Assembly: GCF_035222275.1 (NCBI RefSeq)
Contig: NC_085886.1
Coordinates: 1,612,001-1,676,000 of the forward strand
Direction: 5' to 3'
From: Podospora bellae-mahoneyi
Lineage: Eukaryota > Ascomycota > Sordariomycetes > Sordariales > Podosporaceae
Length of the DNA stretch: 64,000 nucleotides
Positions 22,889 through 32,390 of the stretch are shown piece after piece. The notes under the pieces were generated by a model that ran no database searches, was not told the DNA's origin, and saw only the letters and a program-made list of their open reading frames with translations. Position 1 is the stretch's first letter, and each line of letters starts with the position of its first letter. The position numbers were made by a program, and so were the translations under genes.

Positions 22889-25768
22889 TTATGTCCGACG
22901 ACGCTTGTGATCTATCCGTATGTAAGTATGAGCACGTCGTATTGGGGGAAGGTGGTAACGCATACCGGATTCCTCAGCGAGGCTCTCTGCATCGTCAGTT
23001 CTGTATCGTTTTCCAGTGGGGCTCGACGGAGCAAGGTCAAGGTCAGGCTGCAATTCAAATGTGATGTCTCCTTCCGCCTCGTCATGCACCTCTTCGTACT
23101 CATCCCCATCATTGCCCCAGTCAATTTCATCACCATCTTCCACTGGGGCCGCTACGGAGTGCGGCGCGCTGTTATCTGGCGTGAAAGAATCATCTGCCCC
23201 ATCGTTCTCGTCGTAGTCAATTTCGTCGCCGTTCATGGTCGTGCTCGTATGATCGGACGCTGTGTCTTCTGTTGCTGATGCAGACGGCCCCTGTTGCGGA
23301 TCTTTACTCACAGTGGGGGACATGCCCCGAGAGACTTGTGAAATCTCAGCCTGCCAGTCCGTTTCCAGAGCGTCTTCATTGTTATCAGCTGCGGAGTTGG
23401 TAACCTCGAGCACGCCGTTCAATATTTCTCCGCCTTGACCTCCGTCGCCTTCTTGCTCGTCGATTGTTGAGAGGCCGCCGTCCTGGTCAAAAGCGAGGAG
23501 AAGATCGTTATCTTGAAAGCGAGGAATGTTAGCGTCGCTGTAGTGACCAAAACTAATGCTTATCTGCGAACTGGCGCGAGAGTGAGACGTAAAGAAATTA
23601 TTGGTCAATGGCGATGCCGCGTCCAACATATTCAAGCCCTCTTCCTCCACGTTGTCCTCGTCATCAGAATAATCGATGATGTACTCCTCATCGACGGTAA
23701 AGCTTGACGAACCCAGCTCAGATGTCGCTCTGGACCCCAGTTGAATTCCGTTTGCACCCTCCAGCTCGCAAGGTTCGTCATCATCACCATAATCGATGTC
23801 AAATTCAACTTCGGGGGTGGCGAGCTGCGACGCCCTGGTCGAACTCGTACTGGACAAAAGCAGATTGTTGGTGGGGTGGGAAGAAAAAGGGGGTTTACCA
23901 TTTGAACCTGTTGTCAGTTCAAACACACCATTGCTGGTGAGTTGAGCCTCCTCAGTTGTTTCCAGCTCTGTGATGACATCGAAGGCCTCATCGGCGTCCT
24001 TCATCTCCTGCTCATCCACATGGGCATCGACAGACTCGTAGGAAACCTGTTCTTGAGGAAAGTCCGAGGTATTGGAATCCTCAGCGTGCACAGTCTCGAG
24101 GGTTGCTTGATATACAACCTGATCATCATGGTCTGGCTGCCCTTCAGCTGCTAGCTCTGGCGATTGGGAGTGTGTGCTGGAGATGGCAGCATCTTCGTTT
24201 TGAGTGGTAGCGTCGTTCTCAACAGCAGGCGATACGCTAGGATTGCGGCTTTGATCATGGCTAGAAGCGATGCCATTGACTGGAGTCTCGTTTTCATAGC
24301 TATCATGGGCCGTGTCATCATCCTCGTCAACAAGGAGTTCTTCATTGACCCATCCGTTCTGATGGTTAGATTCGGTATGCTCAGAATGCTCATGGTCAGA
24401 GAGCACGCTTCCAGAGCGGCATGGCGATTCGCCGCCATACTTGGCCTCATCAAGAAGTTGTAGGAAGCGCTCTTCGCAATCGTGCTGGACAATCAACTGC
24501 AAAACAGGAACTGAGGCGATGGCGGTGTCTTTTGCCGCCAATGCAGCGTGGCAATCCAGTAGTTCACGGAGTGTCCGGTTGAGAAACCTTTCACTAGACC
24601 TTTCGCCAAACTCGAGGTCCAGAGAGTCAAAACTGACCAAGAGAGTATCGGTAGGGGCAATTTCGTTCGCAATGACTTGGCGAAGAGAAGAGAGAAACTG
24701 TGCAAGGGGCTCATCCATCTTCTTGACATCCAACAGAAAGTAAGCGTCTGGGTCGTCATTTGCAGTCCCAAACAGCGAGTAGTTGACGTCATTGTAAAAG
24801 ACCTCAATGTCGGGAACACCATGAAGAGAACTCGCAAGATCTTCGATCGCCTTGTCAACTTCACTGAGACCGCCTCTGGGTTCCTCGCCATCATCCATGA
24901 GGTAATCCTCGTTGCCATCAGCATGATTTGAGCCGGCCTCATAGTCCATATCGCTGTGGCTGCCCAGTTCAGGAACCTTCTCCTTCTCGTCGTCATCATC
25001 ATTATCATCATCATCATGACCAAGCTGGTCGTCAAGATCTTCTTCGACCATAGGCTTCTCTGATTCAATGTTGTTCAGTGAAACCGCCTGGTCTTCCTGT
25101 GCATGGATCTGGGGTTGGCCGCTGGAATTATCATGCTGAGGGCTGGGCTGTTCATCTGCTTCATACTCTGGCTGGTCCTCATGTTGAGGCTCAATCTGGT
25201 CCTCGGCTTCATACTCTGGCTCGCCCTCATGCTGAGGCTCAGACTGGTCTTCAGCCTCAAATTCTGGCTCGTCTCCAAGCTGAGGCTCGGCCTGGTTCTC
25301 AGCTTCATACTCCGGTTGGTCCTCATGCAGAGGGTCCAACTCGTCTTCCGCTTGATACTCCGGCTGGTCAGCATCTGCGACGGCCAGATCTTGGGCATTC
25401 TCGTCAGCCTTGACGGCCTCCGTGGTCAAGCTGTAATCCTCTTCGTAGCCGATCTCTTCTTGATACTCCAGGCCTGGCGCCGCGATCTCATCACCCGCTA
25501 CTTCGTTCGGGGGGCCTTCATTTTCAGCTGAATTGGTCGCGGCATGCTCCGAGTGAGCTTCTTCTTCTTCGTCTTCATAGCCGATCTCGTCCACTTGATC
25601 GAATACATTCTTGGTGATTACTGCAGGGGCGTCTTGTTGGTTCTCATCTGCCTGATCATAAACGCCATCCAGCTGGAAATCAAATCCATCGGCATCAAAA
25701 TCCGGGACAGCCTCCTGATCTAACTGGCCCAAGGGGCCAGGGTCCACGGCCAGCTCAACCTGGTCCAT
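22889..25768 (-). CDS. Very acidic protein with 16-residue tandem repeat, unknown function
   Basis: One large minus-strand frame of 959 aa starting MDQVELAVDP. It is strongly acidic (D, E, Q). Residues about 135-214 hold five copies of a 16-residue unit close to QPEYEAEDQIEPQHED, encoded at 25127-25366. A more ordered segment at about residues 315-450 (EVFYNDVNYSLFG, then PLAQFLSSLRQVIANE and LLVSFDSLDLEFGE) looks like a small folded domain that may be conserved in fungi. Two Ser/Asp-rich regions follow, and the end is basic (HKRRRT). The last 60 bases contain a credible 54-base intron (22965-22912) that keeps the frame; if it is spliced the protein is 941 aa and ends ESDHKRRRT. Acid-rich sequence plus a basic end suggest a nuclear or nucleolar protein, which is inference only. 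Confidence 0.85.
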   Translation of the reverse strand: MDQVELAVDPGPLGQLDQEAVPDFDADGFDFQLDGVYDQADENQQDAPAVITKNVFDQVDEIGYEDEEEEAHSEHAATNSAENEGPPNEVAGDEIAAPGLEYQEEIGYEEDYSLTTEAVKADENAQDLAVADADQPEYQAEDELDPLHEDQPEYEAENQAEPQLGDEPEFEAEDQSEPQHEGEPEYEAEDQIEPQHEDQPEYEADEQPSPQHDNSSGQPQIHAQEDQAVSLNNIESEKPMVEEDLDDQLGHDDDDNDDDDEKEKVPELGSHSDMDYEAGSNHADGNEDYLMDDGEEPRGGLSEVDKAIEDLASSLHGVPDIEVFYNDVNYSLFGTANDDPDAYFLLDVKKMDEPLAQFLSSLRQVIANEIAPTDTLLVSFDSLDLEFGERSSERFLNRTLRELLDCHAALAAKDTAIASVPVLQLIVQHDCEERFLQLLDEAKYGGESPCRSGSVLSDHEHSEHTESNHQNGWVNEELLVDEDDDTAHDSYENETPVNGIASSHDQSRNPSVSPAVENDATTQNEDAAISSTHSQSPELAAEGQPDHDDQVVYQATLETVHAEDSNTSDFPQEQVSYESVDAHVDEQEMKDADEAFDVITELETTEEAQLTSNGVFELTTGSNGKPPFSSHPTNNLLLSSTSSTRASQLATPEVEFDIDYGDDDEPCELEGANGIQLGSRATSELGSSSFTVDEEYIIDYSDDEDNVEEEGLNMLDAASPLTNNFFTSHSRASSQISISFGHYSDANIPRFQDNDLLLAFDQDGGLSTIDEQEGDGGQGGEILNGVLEVTNSAADNNEDALETDWQAEISQVSRGMSPTVSKDPQQGPSASATEDTASDHTSTTMNGDEIDYDENDGADDSFTPDNSAPHSVAAPVEDGDEIDWGNDGDEYEEVHDEAEGDITFELQPDLDLAPSSPTGKRYRTDDAESLAEESGMRYHLPPIRRAHTYIRIDHKRRRT
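22912..22965 (-). other. Probable in-frame 54-base intron
   Basis: Read on the minus strand it begins GTATGC and ends GGATAG, with a CTTAC-like branch site about 14 bases before the acceptor. Its length is a multiple of three and it has no in-frame stop, so both spliced and unspliced messages give a full frame. Confidence 0.6.
25127..25366 (-). repeat. Coding tandem repeat, five 48-base units
   Basis: It encodes residues 135-214 of the acidic protein. The units follow the plan (Q/E)PE(Y/F)xAExxxxPxxxx and differ from each other at several positions, so the array is degenerate rather than newly expanded. Confidence 0.85.
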
Positions 25769-26754
25769 GGTGAGCTGGGTTGGAGATGGGTGATATGTCG
25801 AACGCAGCCCGACGCGTAGGCTACGTTTTTTGGTTGGTTATGAGCGGCTATTGCCGTGTTGGTTGGTAGGAAGTATATGGTGGAAAGCGGTGGGCTTGAT
25901 ACTGAAAATCCGCAGGGTTATCGACGACGCCAGTAGCTGGACGTGGGGCTGATGTCGAAGGTACGTTTTTCTCACGGCAAACGCCGAAATCGAGCGATAA
26001 TGGTTGTACACGCTTAGTCCAGTCGATACGGTAGGACCGGAGGGCTGGAGTGGAAAAGTCGAGGGGCGCGCGGACTTCAGATTACGGTTGATGGTCAACT
26101 ACTGAGTTTAGGTTGTGGTTTGGGCGAATCCAGCACATGGGCAAGAGCTCGAAGTGGAAATGGAGAAAGTTCTTGTTCTTGTACAGGGAGCTCCTGAAGA
26201 ACGGTGGGATGCCGACTTCTAAATTTTTCAGAAGCAGAAGTCGAGAGCGGATCGAGTGAATTTGCTGTTGAAGTCAAGAGCGAAATCTTGTGGAATGGAT
26301 GAAGGCAGGTAGGTCGGGACTTCGATTACTCTGCTGACGCGCGCAGAGGAGAGTAATCGAAAGCGTGTTTGTCGGAAAAGTGAAAGAGCACTGGAGAAGC
26401 GGCGATTCATTTGAATAATCGAGTGGAGGACGACCCGCATTCAGTTTAGTGGACTAACACCCGTCTGGCAGCCTAGACCTGGTCCGTGCCCATCCATATG
26501 TCCTCAGACAGGGGAAAGAGCTTCACTTCACAGTGGTGGCACGGTTAGGGTGGATGCCAGCTGGCAGCCCCTCGTCAGGCACACCTCAGCTGCCACTGGG
26601 TGCTGGAAAGACCACCTATCGACCACAGTTGTATCATTTCCAGGAGGTGAAGCTACAATTGCCAGTAATTAACGGCTCAACCGACACCGACACCGACACC
26701 AACCCGACCTCTCCCAACTGAGCCCCAGCAACCCGTCCAGCTGTTGAATTCAAG
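25769..26754. promoter_or_regulatory. Divergent promoter between acidic-protein gene and coatomer delta
   Basis: A 986-base region between divergent starts. It contains a perfect 12-base inverted repeat (26321-26332 and 26350-26361, spacer 17 bases) and three copies of GACACC at about 26683-26700 just before the coatomer gene. No coding frame was supported. Confidence 0.55.
26321..26361. repeat. Perfect inverted repeat, 12-base arms
   Basis: Left arm TTCGATTACTCT at 26321-26332 and right arm AGAGTAATCGAA at 26350-26361, with a 17-base GC-rich spacer containing GCGCGC. Could be a paired factor site or a cruciform-forming element. Confidence 0.9.
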
Positions 26755-28525
26755 ATGGTAGCCCTCCCGAGATGATGCCATCCAGAGCGCAACAAACAGC
26801 TAACCATTGCGCCTTAGGTTGTCCTCGCTGCGTCCATCTGCACTCGGGGCGGCAAGGCTGTTCTGGCCAGGGCCTTCCACGACATCAAGCGCACTCGTGT
26901 CGAAGCCCTCCTCGCATCTTTCCCCAAGGCTGCCAACTCGGGCACCCAACACACCACTGTCGAACAAGACAATGTTCGATTCGTATATCAGCCATTGGAT
27001 GAGCTCTACATGGTGCTCATCACCAACAAGCAGTCCAACATCCTCCAGGACATCGACTCCCTCCACCTCTTCGCCCAGGTCGTTACCAGCACTTGCAAGA
27101 GCCTCGACGAGCGAGAAATCCTCCGAAATGCCTTCGAACTTATCAGTGCCTTCGACGAGATCGTCACCCTGGGCTACCGTGAGAACCTGACTGTCAGCCA
27201 AATTAGGACATTCTTGGAAATGGAGTCTCACGAGGAGCGCATCCAGGAGATTATTGCTCGGGTAGGTGGAATCATACTTTTATGGGCTGCTTGGGGTTCT
27301 GACACCGGTGTAGAACAAGGAACTCGAGGCTACCGAAGAGCGCAAGAGGAAGGCGAAGCAGCTGGAGATGCAGCGCAAGGAGTCTGGGAGAGCTGGCCGC
27401 CCCGGTGGCATGGCTTCACGACCAGCCGTATACCCAACATACACACCCCCTGTCCGACCGGCTGTTACTGAGACATACGATACCTACGAGGCGGAGAAGA
27501 ACAAATCCAAGTACGTTGCCTTCACAGTCTGGACGTTTGGTGGGCGGGAACTGACAGAATCAGGTTTGGAGCGCCCAAGGGCAAGGGTATGCAGCTGGGC
27601 AAGAAATCCAAGACTACAGATATGTTCGAGCGTGTGAAGACCGAGCTGGGGCCAGTGGACGACGCACCCCTTGTGCCGGTTGCCACTCCTTCTGCCCCAG
27701 AACCGGCCGCCGCCTCCCGTGTATCAACGTCCCTGGACCGGGATGCGATCCACGTTACCGTCAACGAAGCCATCACAGCCAAACTGTCCAGGGATGGGGC
27801 CCTCAACTCGTTCTCCATCAGCGGTGACTTGACATTGCGCGTGTCAGATCCATCACTCACCAAGCTAAAGCTTAATCTCAATGCTTCTCCTTCGCACGGT
27901 GCCCAGTTCAGGACACATCCAAATGTCGACAAGAATCTGTTCAACAGCACGAAAGCGATCCAGATGGCTAACACGGCGAGGGGCTTCCCTGTCAACAACG
28001 CGGTTGGTGTGCTGCGCTGGAGAGTTGCGCCCAAGGCCGACGATACGAGTATCTTGCCGATTGCGTTTACTGTCTGGGTCAACAAGGGTTCCGACGGCAA
28101 CTGCTCGTTGACTGTCGAGTATGAGTTGTCGGGCGGTGATGAGCTCAAGGATGTTAGCATTGTGATCCCTTACCAGAGCGCCGAGCCATCAGTTGCCAGC
28201 TTCGATGCCACCTACGAGGTGTCTGGTGACAGCCTTGAGTGGTCCATTGGCACCGTCAACGAGGAGAATCCCAGCGGTGCTTTCGAGTTTGAGGCGCAGA
28301 CGGATGACGAGAACGAGTTCTTCCCCATGCAAGTTCGCTTCTCCAAGACCTCGCCATTTGTGGATGTTGATGTAAGTTTTCCATCCTCTGACTGCGAACA
28401 CAGAAAACAAACAGTATGCTAACTCTTTCTTCCAGGTCACCTCGGTGGAGCTTGTCGAAATGAACGAGGAAGTAACCTTCTCCAAGGAGGTGAAATCGGT
28501 GGCGGACTCGTACTTGATTGAATAA
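26755..28525 (+). CDS. RET2: Coatomer subunit delta (COPI)
   Basis: Five exons: 26755-26757 (ATG only), 26818-27261, 27314-27510, 27564-28371 and 28436-28525, giving 513 aa. The first intron (GTAGCC ... GCTAAC ... CCTTAG) follows the start codon directly and yields MVVLAASICTRGGKAVLAR, the canonical delta-COP start. Residues 1 to about 140 form a longin domain, followed by a charged linker (EATEERKRKAKQLEMQRK), and a mu-homology domain from about 240 to the end, with GDLTLRVSDPSLTKLKL and LPIAFTVWVN. Delta-COP is part of the F-subcomplex of the COPI coat acting in Golgi-to-ER transport. Length and domain order match the family, and all exon phases join without gaps. Confidence 0.96.
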
Positions 28526-29094
28526 ATGGAGGTGATTAACGTGGTATAGGGATGAATCTGTTGTGTGTTTGGCGCACCGAGCAAGCATGTGTCTATTTGG
28601 TGTCTGGTTAGAGAAGACTTGGGGAGGCGGATAGCTCCCCTAATAAAATTGATTTGGCGTGTTTCTGTAAGAAATCGAATGCCTGGTGTATGTATTCGTG
28701 CTGTTGCTATGGTGTATGTGGACAAGCATTTCAGGGGCTGCCCGTATTTTGACCGCTTGGGGGCAGCACAGTGCGAACGCTAGGGCCAATTATTCATGAA
28801 TTCCTTCCACACTTCTCACTGAACTCTGAAGAGCAAGAGCGTTTCACTCCAACGAAAAACAACGGCAAAACACGACGAATTCAAATCGAGAGAATTGCCT
28901 GAATGATTCTGACCCAGACTCTTGGTTACAACTGGTAAATCAGACATCGGTGACAAACTAGGAACAGTGACCCGCCGCGTTTTCAAGCCCAACCGCTCAC
29001 ACTCACTTCTCTCACCTCTCAACTCACTCACTTACATCGGTCAAGTTTCAAATTCTCAACCCCGCCAAAACTGCTTCATAAACATAACCAAAAA
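28526..29094. other. Intergenic: RET2 3' flank and APC4 promoter
   Basis: A 569-base spacer between two plus-strand genes. It ends in a C-rich leader before the ATG at 29095. No gene was seen. Confidence 0.6.
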
Positions 29095-31684
29095 ATGCCA
29101 CCACCACCACTCTCAGATCTACCACCCCTCCTCCCCCTCCTCTCCCAATCCCGCCTCACCACCGCCGGCGCGCCGATTTCAGAGAGCAACCCTGTTGTGG
29201 CCCTCAACCCAGCCATTGACCTCACCGCGACGGTTTCGGATGGTGATAATAAAGAGAGCAGCATGGTCTACGTCTGGCGGGCGAACGAGCAGGTGGTGTT
29301 CAAGCACGCCGAGAGGAGCGGGGCTGGGGTAGAGACGGTTCGGTGGAAGGAGGACGGCAAGTTTCTTGCTGTTGGGTGGGGGGACGGGGTGGTGAGGTTG
29401 ATGGGGGAGGGGGGGGGGAGGAGTGTTTATTGCATACGGGTGGGAGATGAGGGAACGGGGAAAAGGATCAAGTTTTTGGGGTGGGGGAGGAATGTTACTG
29501 GGAATAGTAGGAGGAGGAAGAGGAGGAGGGTGGAAGTTGAGACTGGAGGGGGGAAGTTGGGGGTGAGTGATTTGCCGCACGAGTTGACTTTTTTGGAGGT
29601 GGAGGGGGCGTTGCCGAAGTTGGGGCCTTTGCCGGTTGCTGGGGGAGGTGGTGGTGCTGGGGGGGGGGATGATATGTTTTTGTTTTCGTCGACGACGTCG
29701 CTGGAGTGGGTGTTTAGGGGGTGTAAGGCGGAGGAGGCGGATGATGTGCATGTTATGGTTGTTGGGATGGAGGATGGGGGGGTGCATTTGAGTATTTGTG
29801 ACTCGTTTGTTGTTGGGATGTTCAGGCATGAGCCGGTGGAGGGGGAGGGGGTGATGCTTTGTGGGCATGCTTCGCATGAGGAGACGTCGACGCATGTGCT
29901 GTTGATGAGGCCGAGGGAGGGGGAGGTGAGGAGGTTGTATTTGGTGCCGATGGATTTGACGTTTGTGCATTACTCGCCGGTGAACTTGTCGCTGTTGGCG
30001 AGCAAGATGACCATGTTGCAGAATTTGCTGAGGTATGTTAAGCAGACGCAGACGCACATGACGAATGAGTGGAAGTCGACGAGGGAGCTGCCGCAGAGGT
30101 TTTTGAATGGGGTGGAGGATGATTTGAAGAGGATGGAGGGTGGGGGGTTGAGTATTGTCCAGGCTTTGTGTCACACGGTGGCTACGGGGCATGTTTTCAA
30201 GCCGGTGAAGGAGTGGTTGGTGGATGTTGTGGCTGAGAGGGTAAGTCTCTGGATCTGGTTTACATGGCTGATAACTGACGAGGATACAGGGCCACAAACG
30301 CTGGGACAAGGCAGTACTCTCGGGATTGCTCAACCTCCGAGGTCTGGTTCATGAGAACCTAATACCAGCACTTGAACGCTGCGGTATCATTCTCAGTCGA
30401 ATGCTGGGTATTGCCCGCTTCCACGACTCAGAGGAGGGTATTGGCTTCAATGCTACTCAGATCACCAGACTGATGGACATTGTTTCCTGCCTGACTGTCG
30501 TCGCCCACAAGATACTTCTCAACGTCATGGATGAGTTGGAATATTTCTCTGTTTTCTCAACATGGCTACGGCTACAGATAGACCAACAAGCCTCCTCGTC
30601 ATCTGCCACCGAAGAGCTCACCGAAAAGGAAGCGACTATGGACCATGCCAAGGTCCTGACTTACATCCAAAGATACCTAACCAGCAGTCCATTGGCCATG
30701 TATTTTGACCAAATCACCAAAGAAGACTATGTCAAAGACCAGGAGTATGCCGAGGACAACCCGTCCCTTCTACAGATGCTTGTAAAGCAGCTGAGAAGAC
30801 AGGAGTCGGGGCAGCCTTATATGAGAGCGCTGCCCCATGTGGACTTTCTTGTCAACTACTTGACCAGCAGAGCCAACAAGGTGTTTCAAAATATTGCCGA
30901 GGCTGAGAAACGAGGTGTCTTATTTGGAAAAGATGCTGTATTGGACATTGGGGAGGGGATTTGGAAGCATGATGTTCGGTTGTGTGTCAAGCCAGAAGAT
31001 GTAAGTCTTGGTTGGTATGGCTGTGTAGCGTATGGGGTCACAAAACTGACAAGAGATTTATAGGAGGCGACGGGACAGACAGCTTATACGGCGTTGGTAT
31101 CAGAGCAAGACAGAACCACACGTAAGCTGGAAGATTCTGCTACATCCATGCAGTGCTAACGGCTTTCATCAGTCTTTTTATTCAAGACCGTCATACAGGG
31201 TACGAAAGGTGTCAGTGAGCTGGGTCCAACGAGAGCCTGTGGGCTTTCTGTGCCAGAGAGAAAGAGTATTGTTGATTTTAGCTTTCTCGATGAGAACTCA
31301 TTGTTACTATTATGCTGCACTGCAGGTAAGTCAAAGCATTACAAGTCAGCAAAGTGCCTAAAGTTAACCATTGCTATAGGTGACAACCCTGGGTTTTCCC
31401 TCATCAAAATTAGCTATCAGTCTGCCACATTGTTGTATCGACACTACGAGGCTGGTCAGCGCCCATCATTAAGGCCTCTTGACATGGATGACCAGACACT
31501 GTTTTGTACAAGAGGTTTCTCTCATCTGTCCCACTTCACGCCTGTGCAGATAATGGTTCAAAAGTCATGCAGCCTACGCGGCGAGATACCAGGGCGGGTT
31601 TGCCTGGTGGGCAAGGACAGGGCCATGTACAAGACCTATGCGTTACCAAGGAGCTGGGAACATGTGGACACGAATGGCCAGTGA
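29095..31684 (+). CDS. APC4: Anaphase-promoting complex subunit 4
   Basis: Five exons: 29095-30240, 30290-31000, 31064-31121, 31173-31325 and 31380-31684, giving 790 aa; all junctions are in phase. The N-terminal 300 residues are a divergent beta-propeller (NPAIDLTATVSDG, then VETVRWKEDGKFLAVGWGDG), as in the Apc4 WD40 domain. The middle is the long helical Apc4 domain (HKRWDKAVLSGLLNLRGLV, GIILSRMLGIARFHD), and the C-terminal part returns to beta-propeller-like sequence. APC4 is a platform subunit of the APC/C ubiquitin ligase acting in mitosis. The first exon has an unusual composition: after a C-rich start, almost all codons end in G from about 29230 to 30240. A nuclear localisation-like RRRKRRRVEVE lies in the N-terminal domain. 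Confidence 0.93.
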
Positions 31685-32390
31685 GAGGATGACGGGAATG
31701 TCTTGGTTCTTAATACTGCATTCCGGATCCGAACAATCGGCTCCGAATCTGCAGATAGAGTGTTGGCCCTTTTACACGTAAAGCTTAAGACTTGGTGTAT
31801 CTATACGTGGAAGTATCCTGATTAGTTAGACGTATACCCATAATATAGCAACATCATCATCCTTTACATGTTTTACCCTTGAAAAAGCAATGATGGTGTT
31901 GTTGGACCTCGCCGCACTGTGCTCCCAGAAAGGGGTCCAATAATAGCACCCAACACGCTAACGGCTAGCGATGTCTCCCGAATGCCGTTAGCGTCATGCA
32001 ACCCCCAGAATGACCCGTCGGCCAGGCGCTGTGTGCAACTGAAACAAACGTCATTGGGCAGCTTTCCAAAAGAGAGATGTTCCAGGTTGCACCCTTTCAC
32101 CGATTAATCGTCTACCTCCTTTGAGCCCGGCTTTCTCGCAACTTTTTACATTCTTCCTAAAATAACAACCGGGTGCTTCAAGTCGACCTGCACGACAAAT
32201 TACACGTGGCCAAGGTCGTGATAATATCCAATCTCCACATCTAAACGGCTTACTCACCTCCGAGCATCCCGGAATAATACAAACAGCTCTCATCAAAGAA
32301 CAACGCAGCAACTTCTACAGTACGTAGGGATACTTTTGAGCACAACACTATTCAGAAGCTTCCTCGGAGAGGGCAGAGGTTTGGCTCAAG
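31685..32390. other. Intergenic: APC4 3' flank and SIP3-type promoter
   Basis: A 706-base spacer between two plus-strand genes. No coding frame was supported. Confidence 0.6.

Noticed and set aside
29179-30333. 384-codon minus-strand frame opposite APC4 exon 1
   Set aside because: Same artefact of strongly G-ending sense codons; the product is a Pro/His string without domain character.
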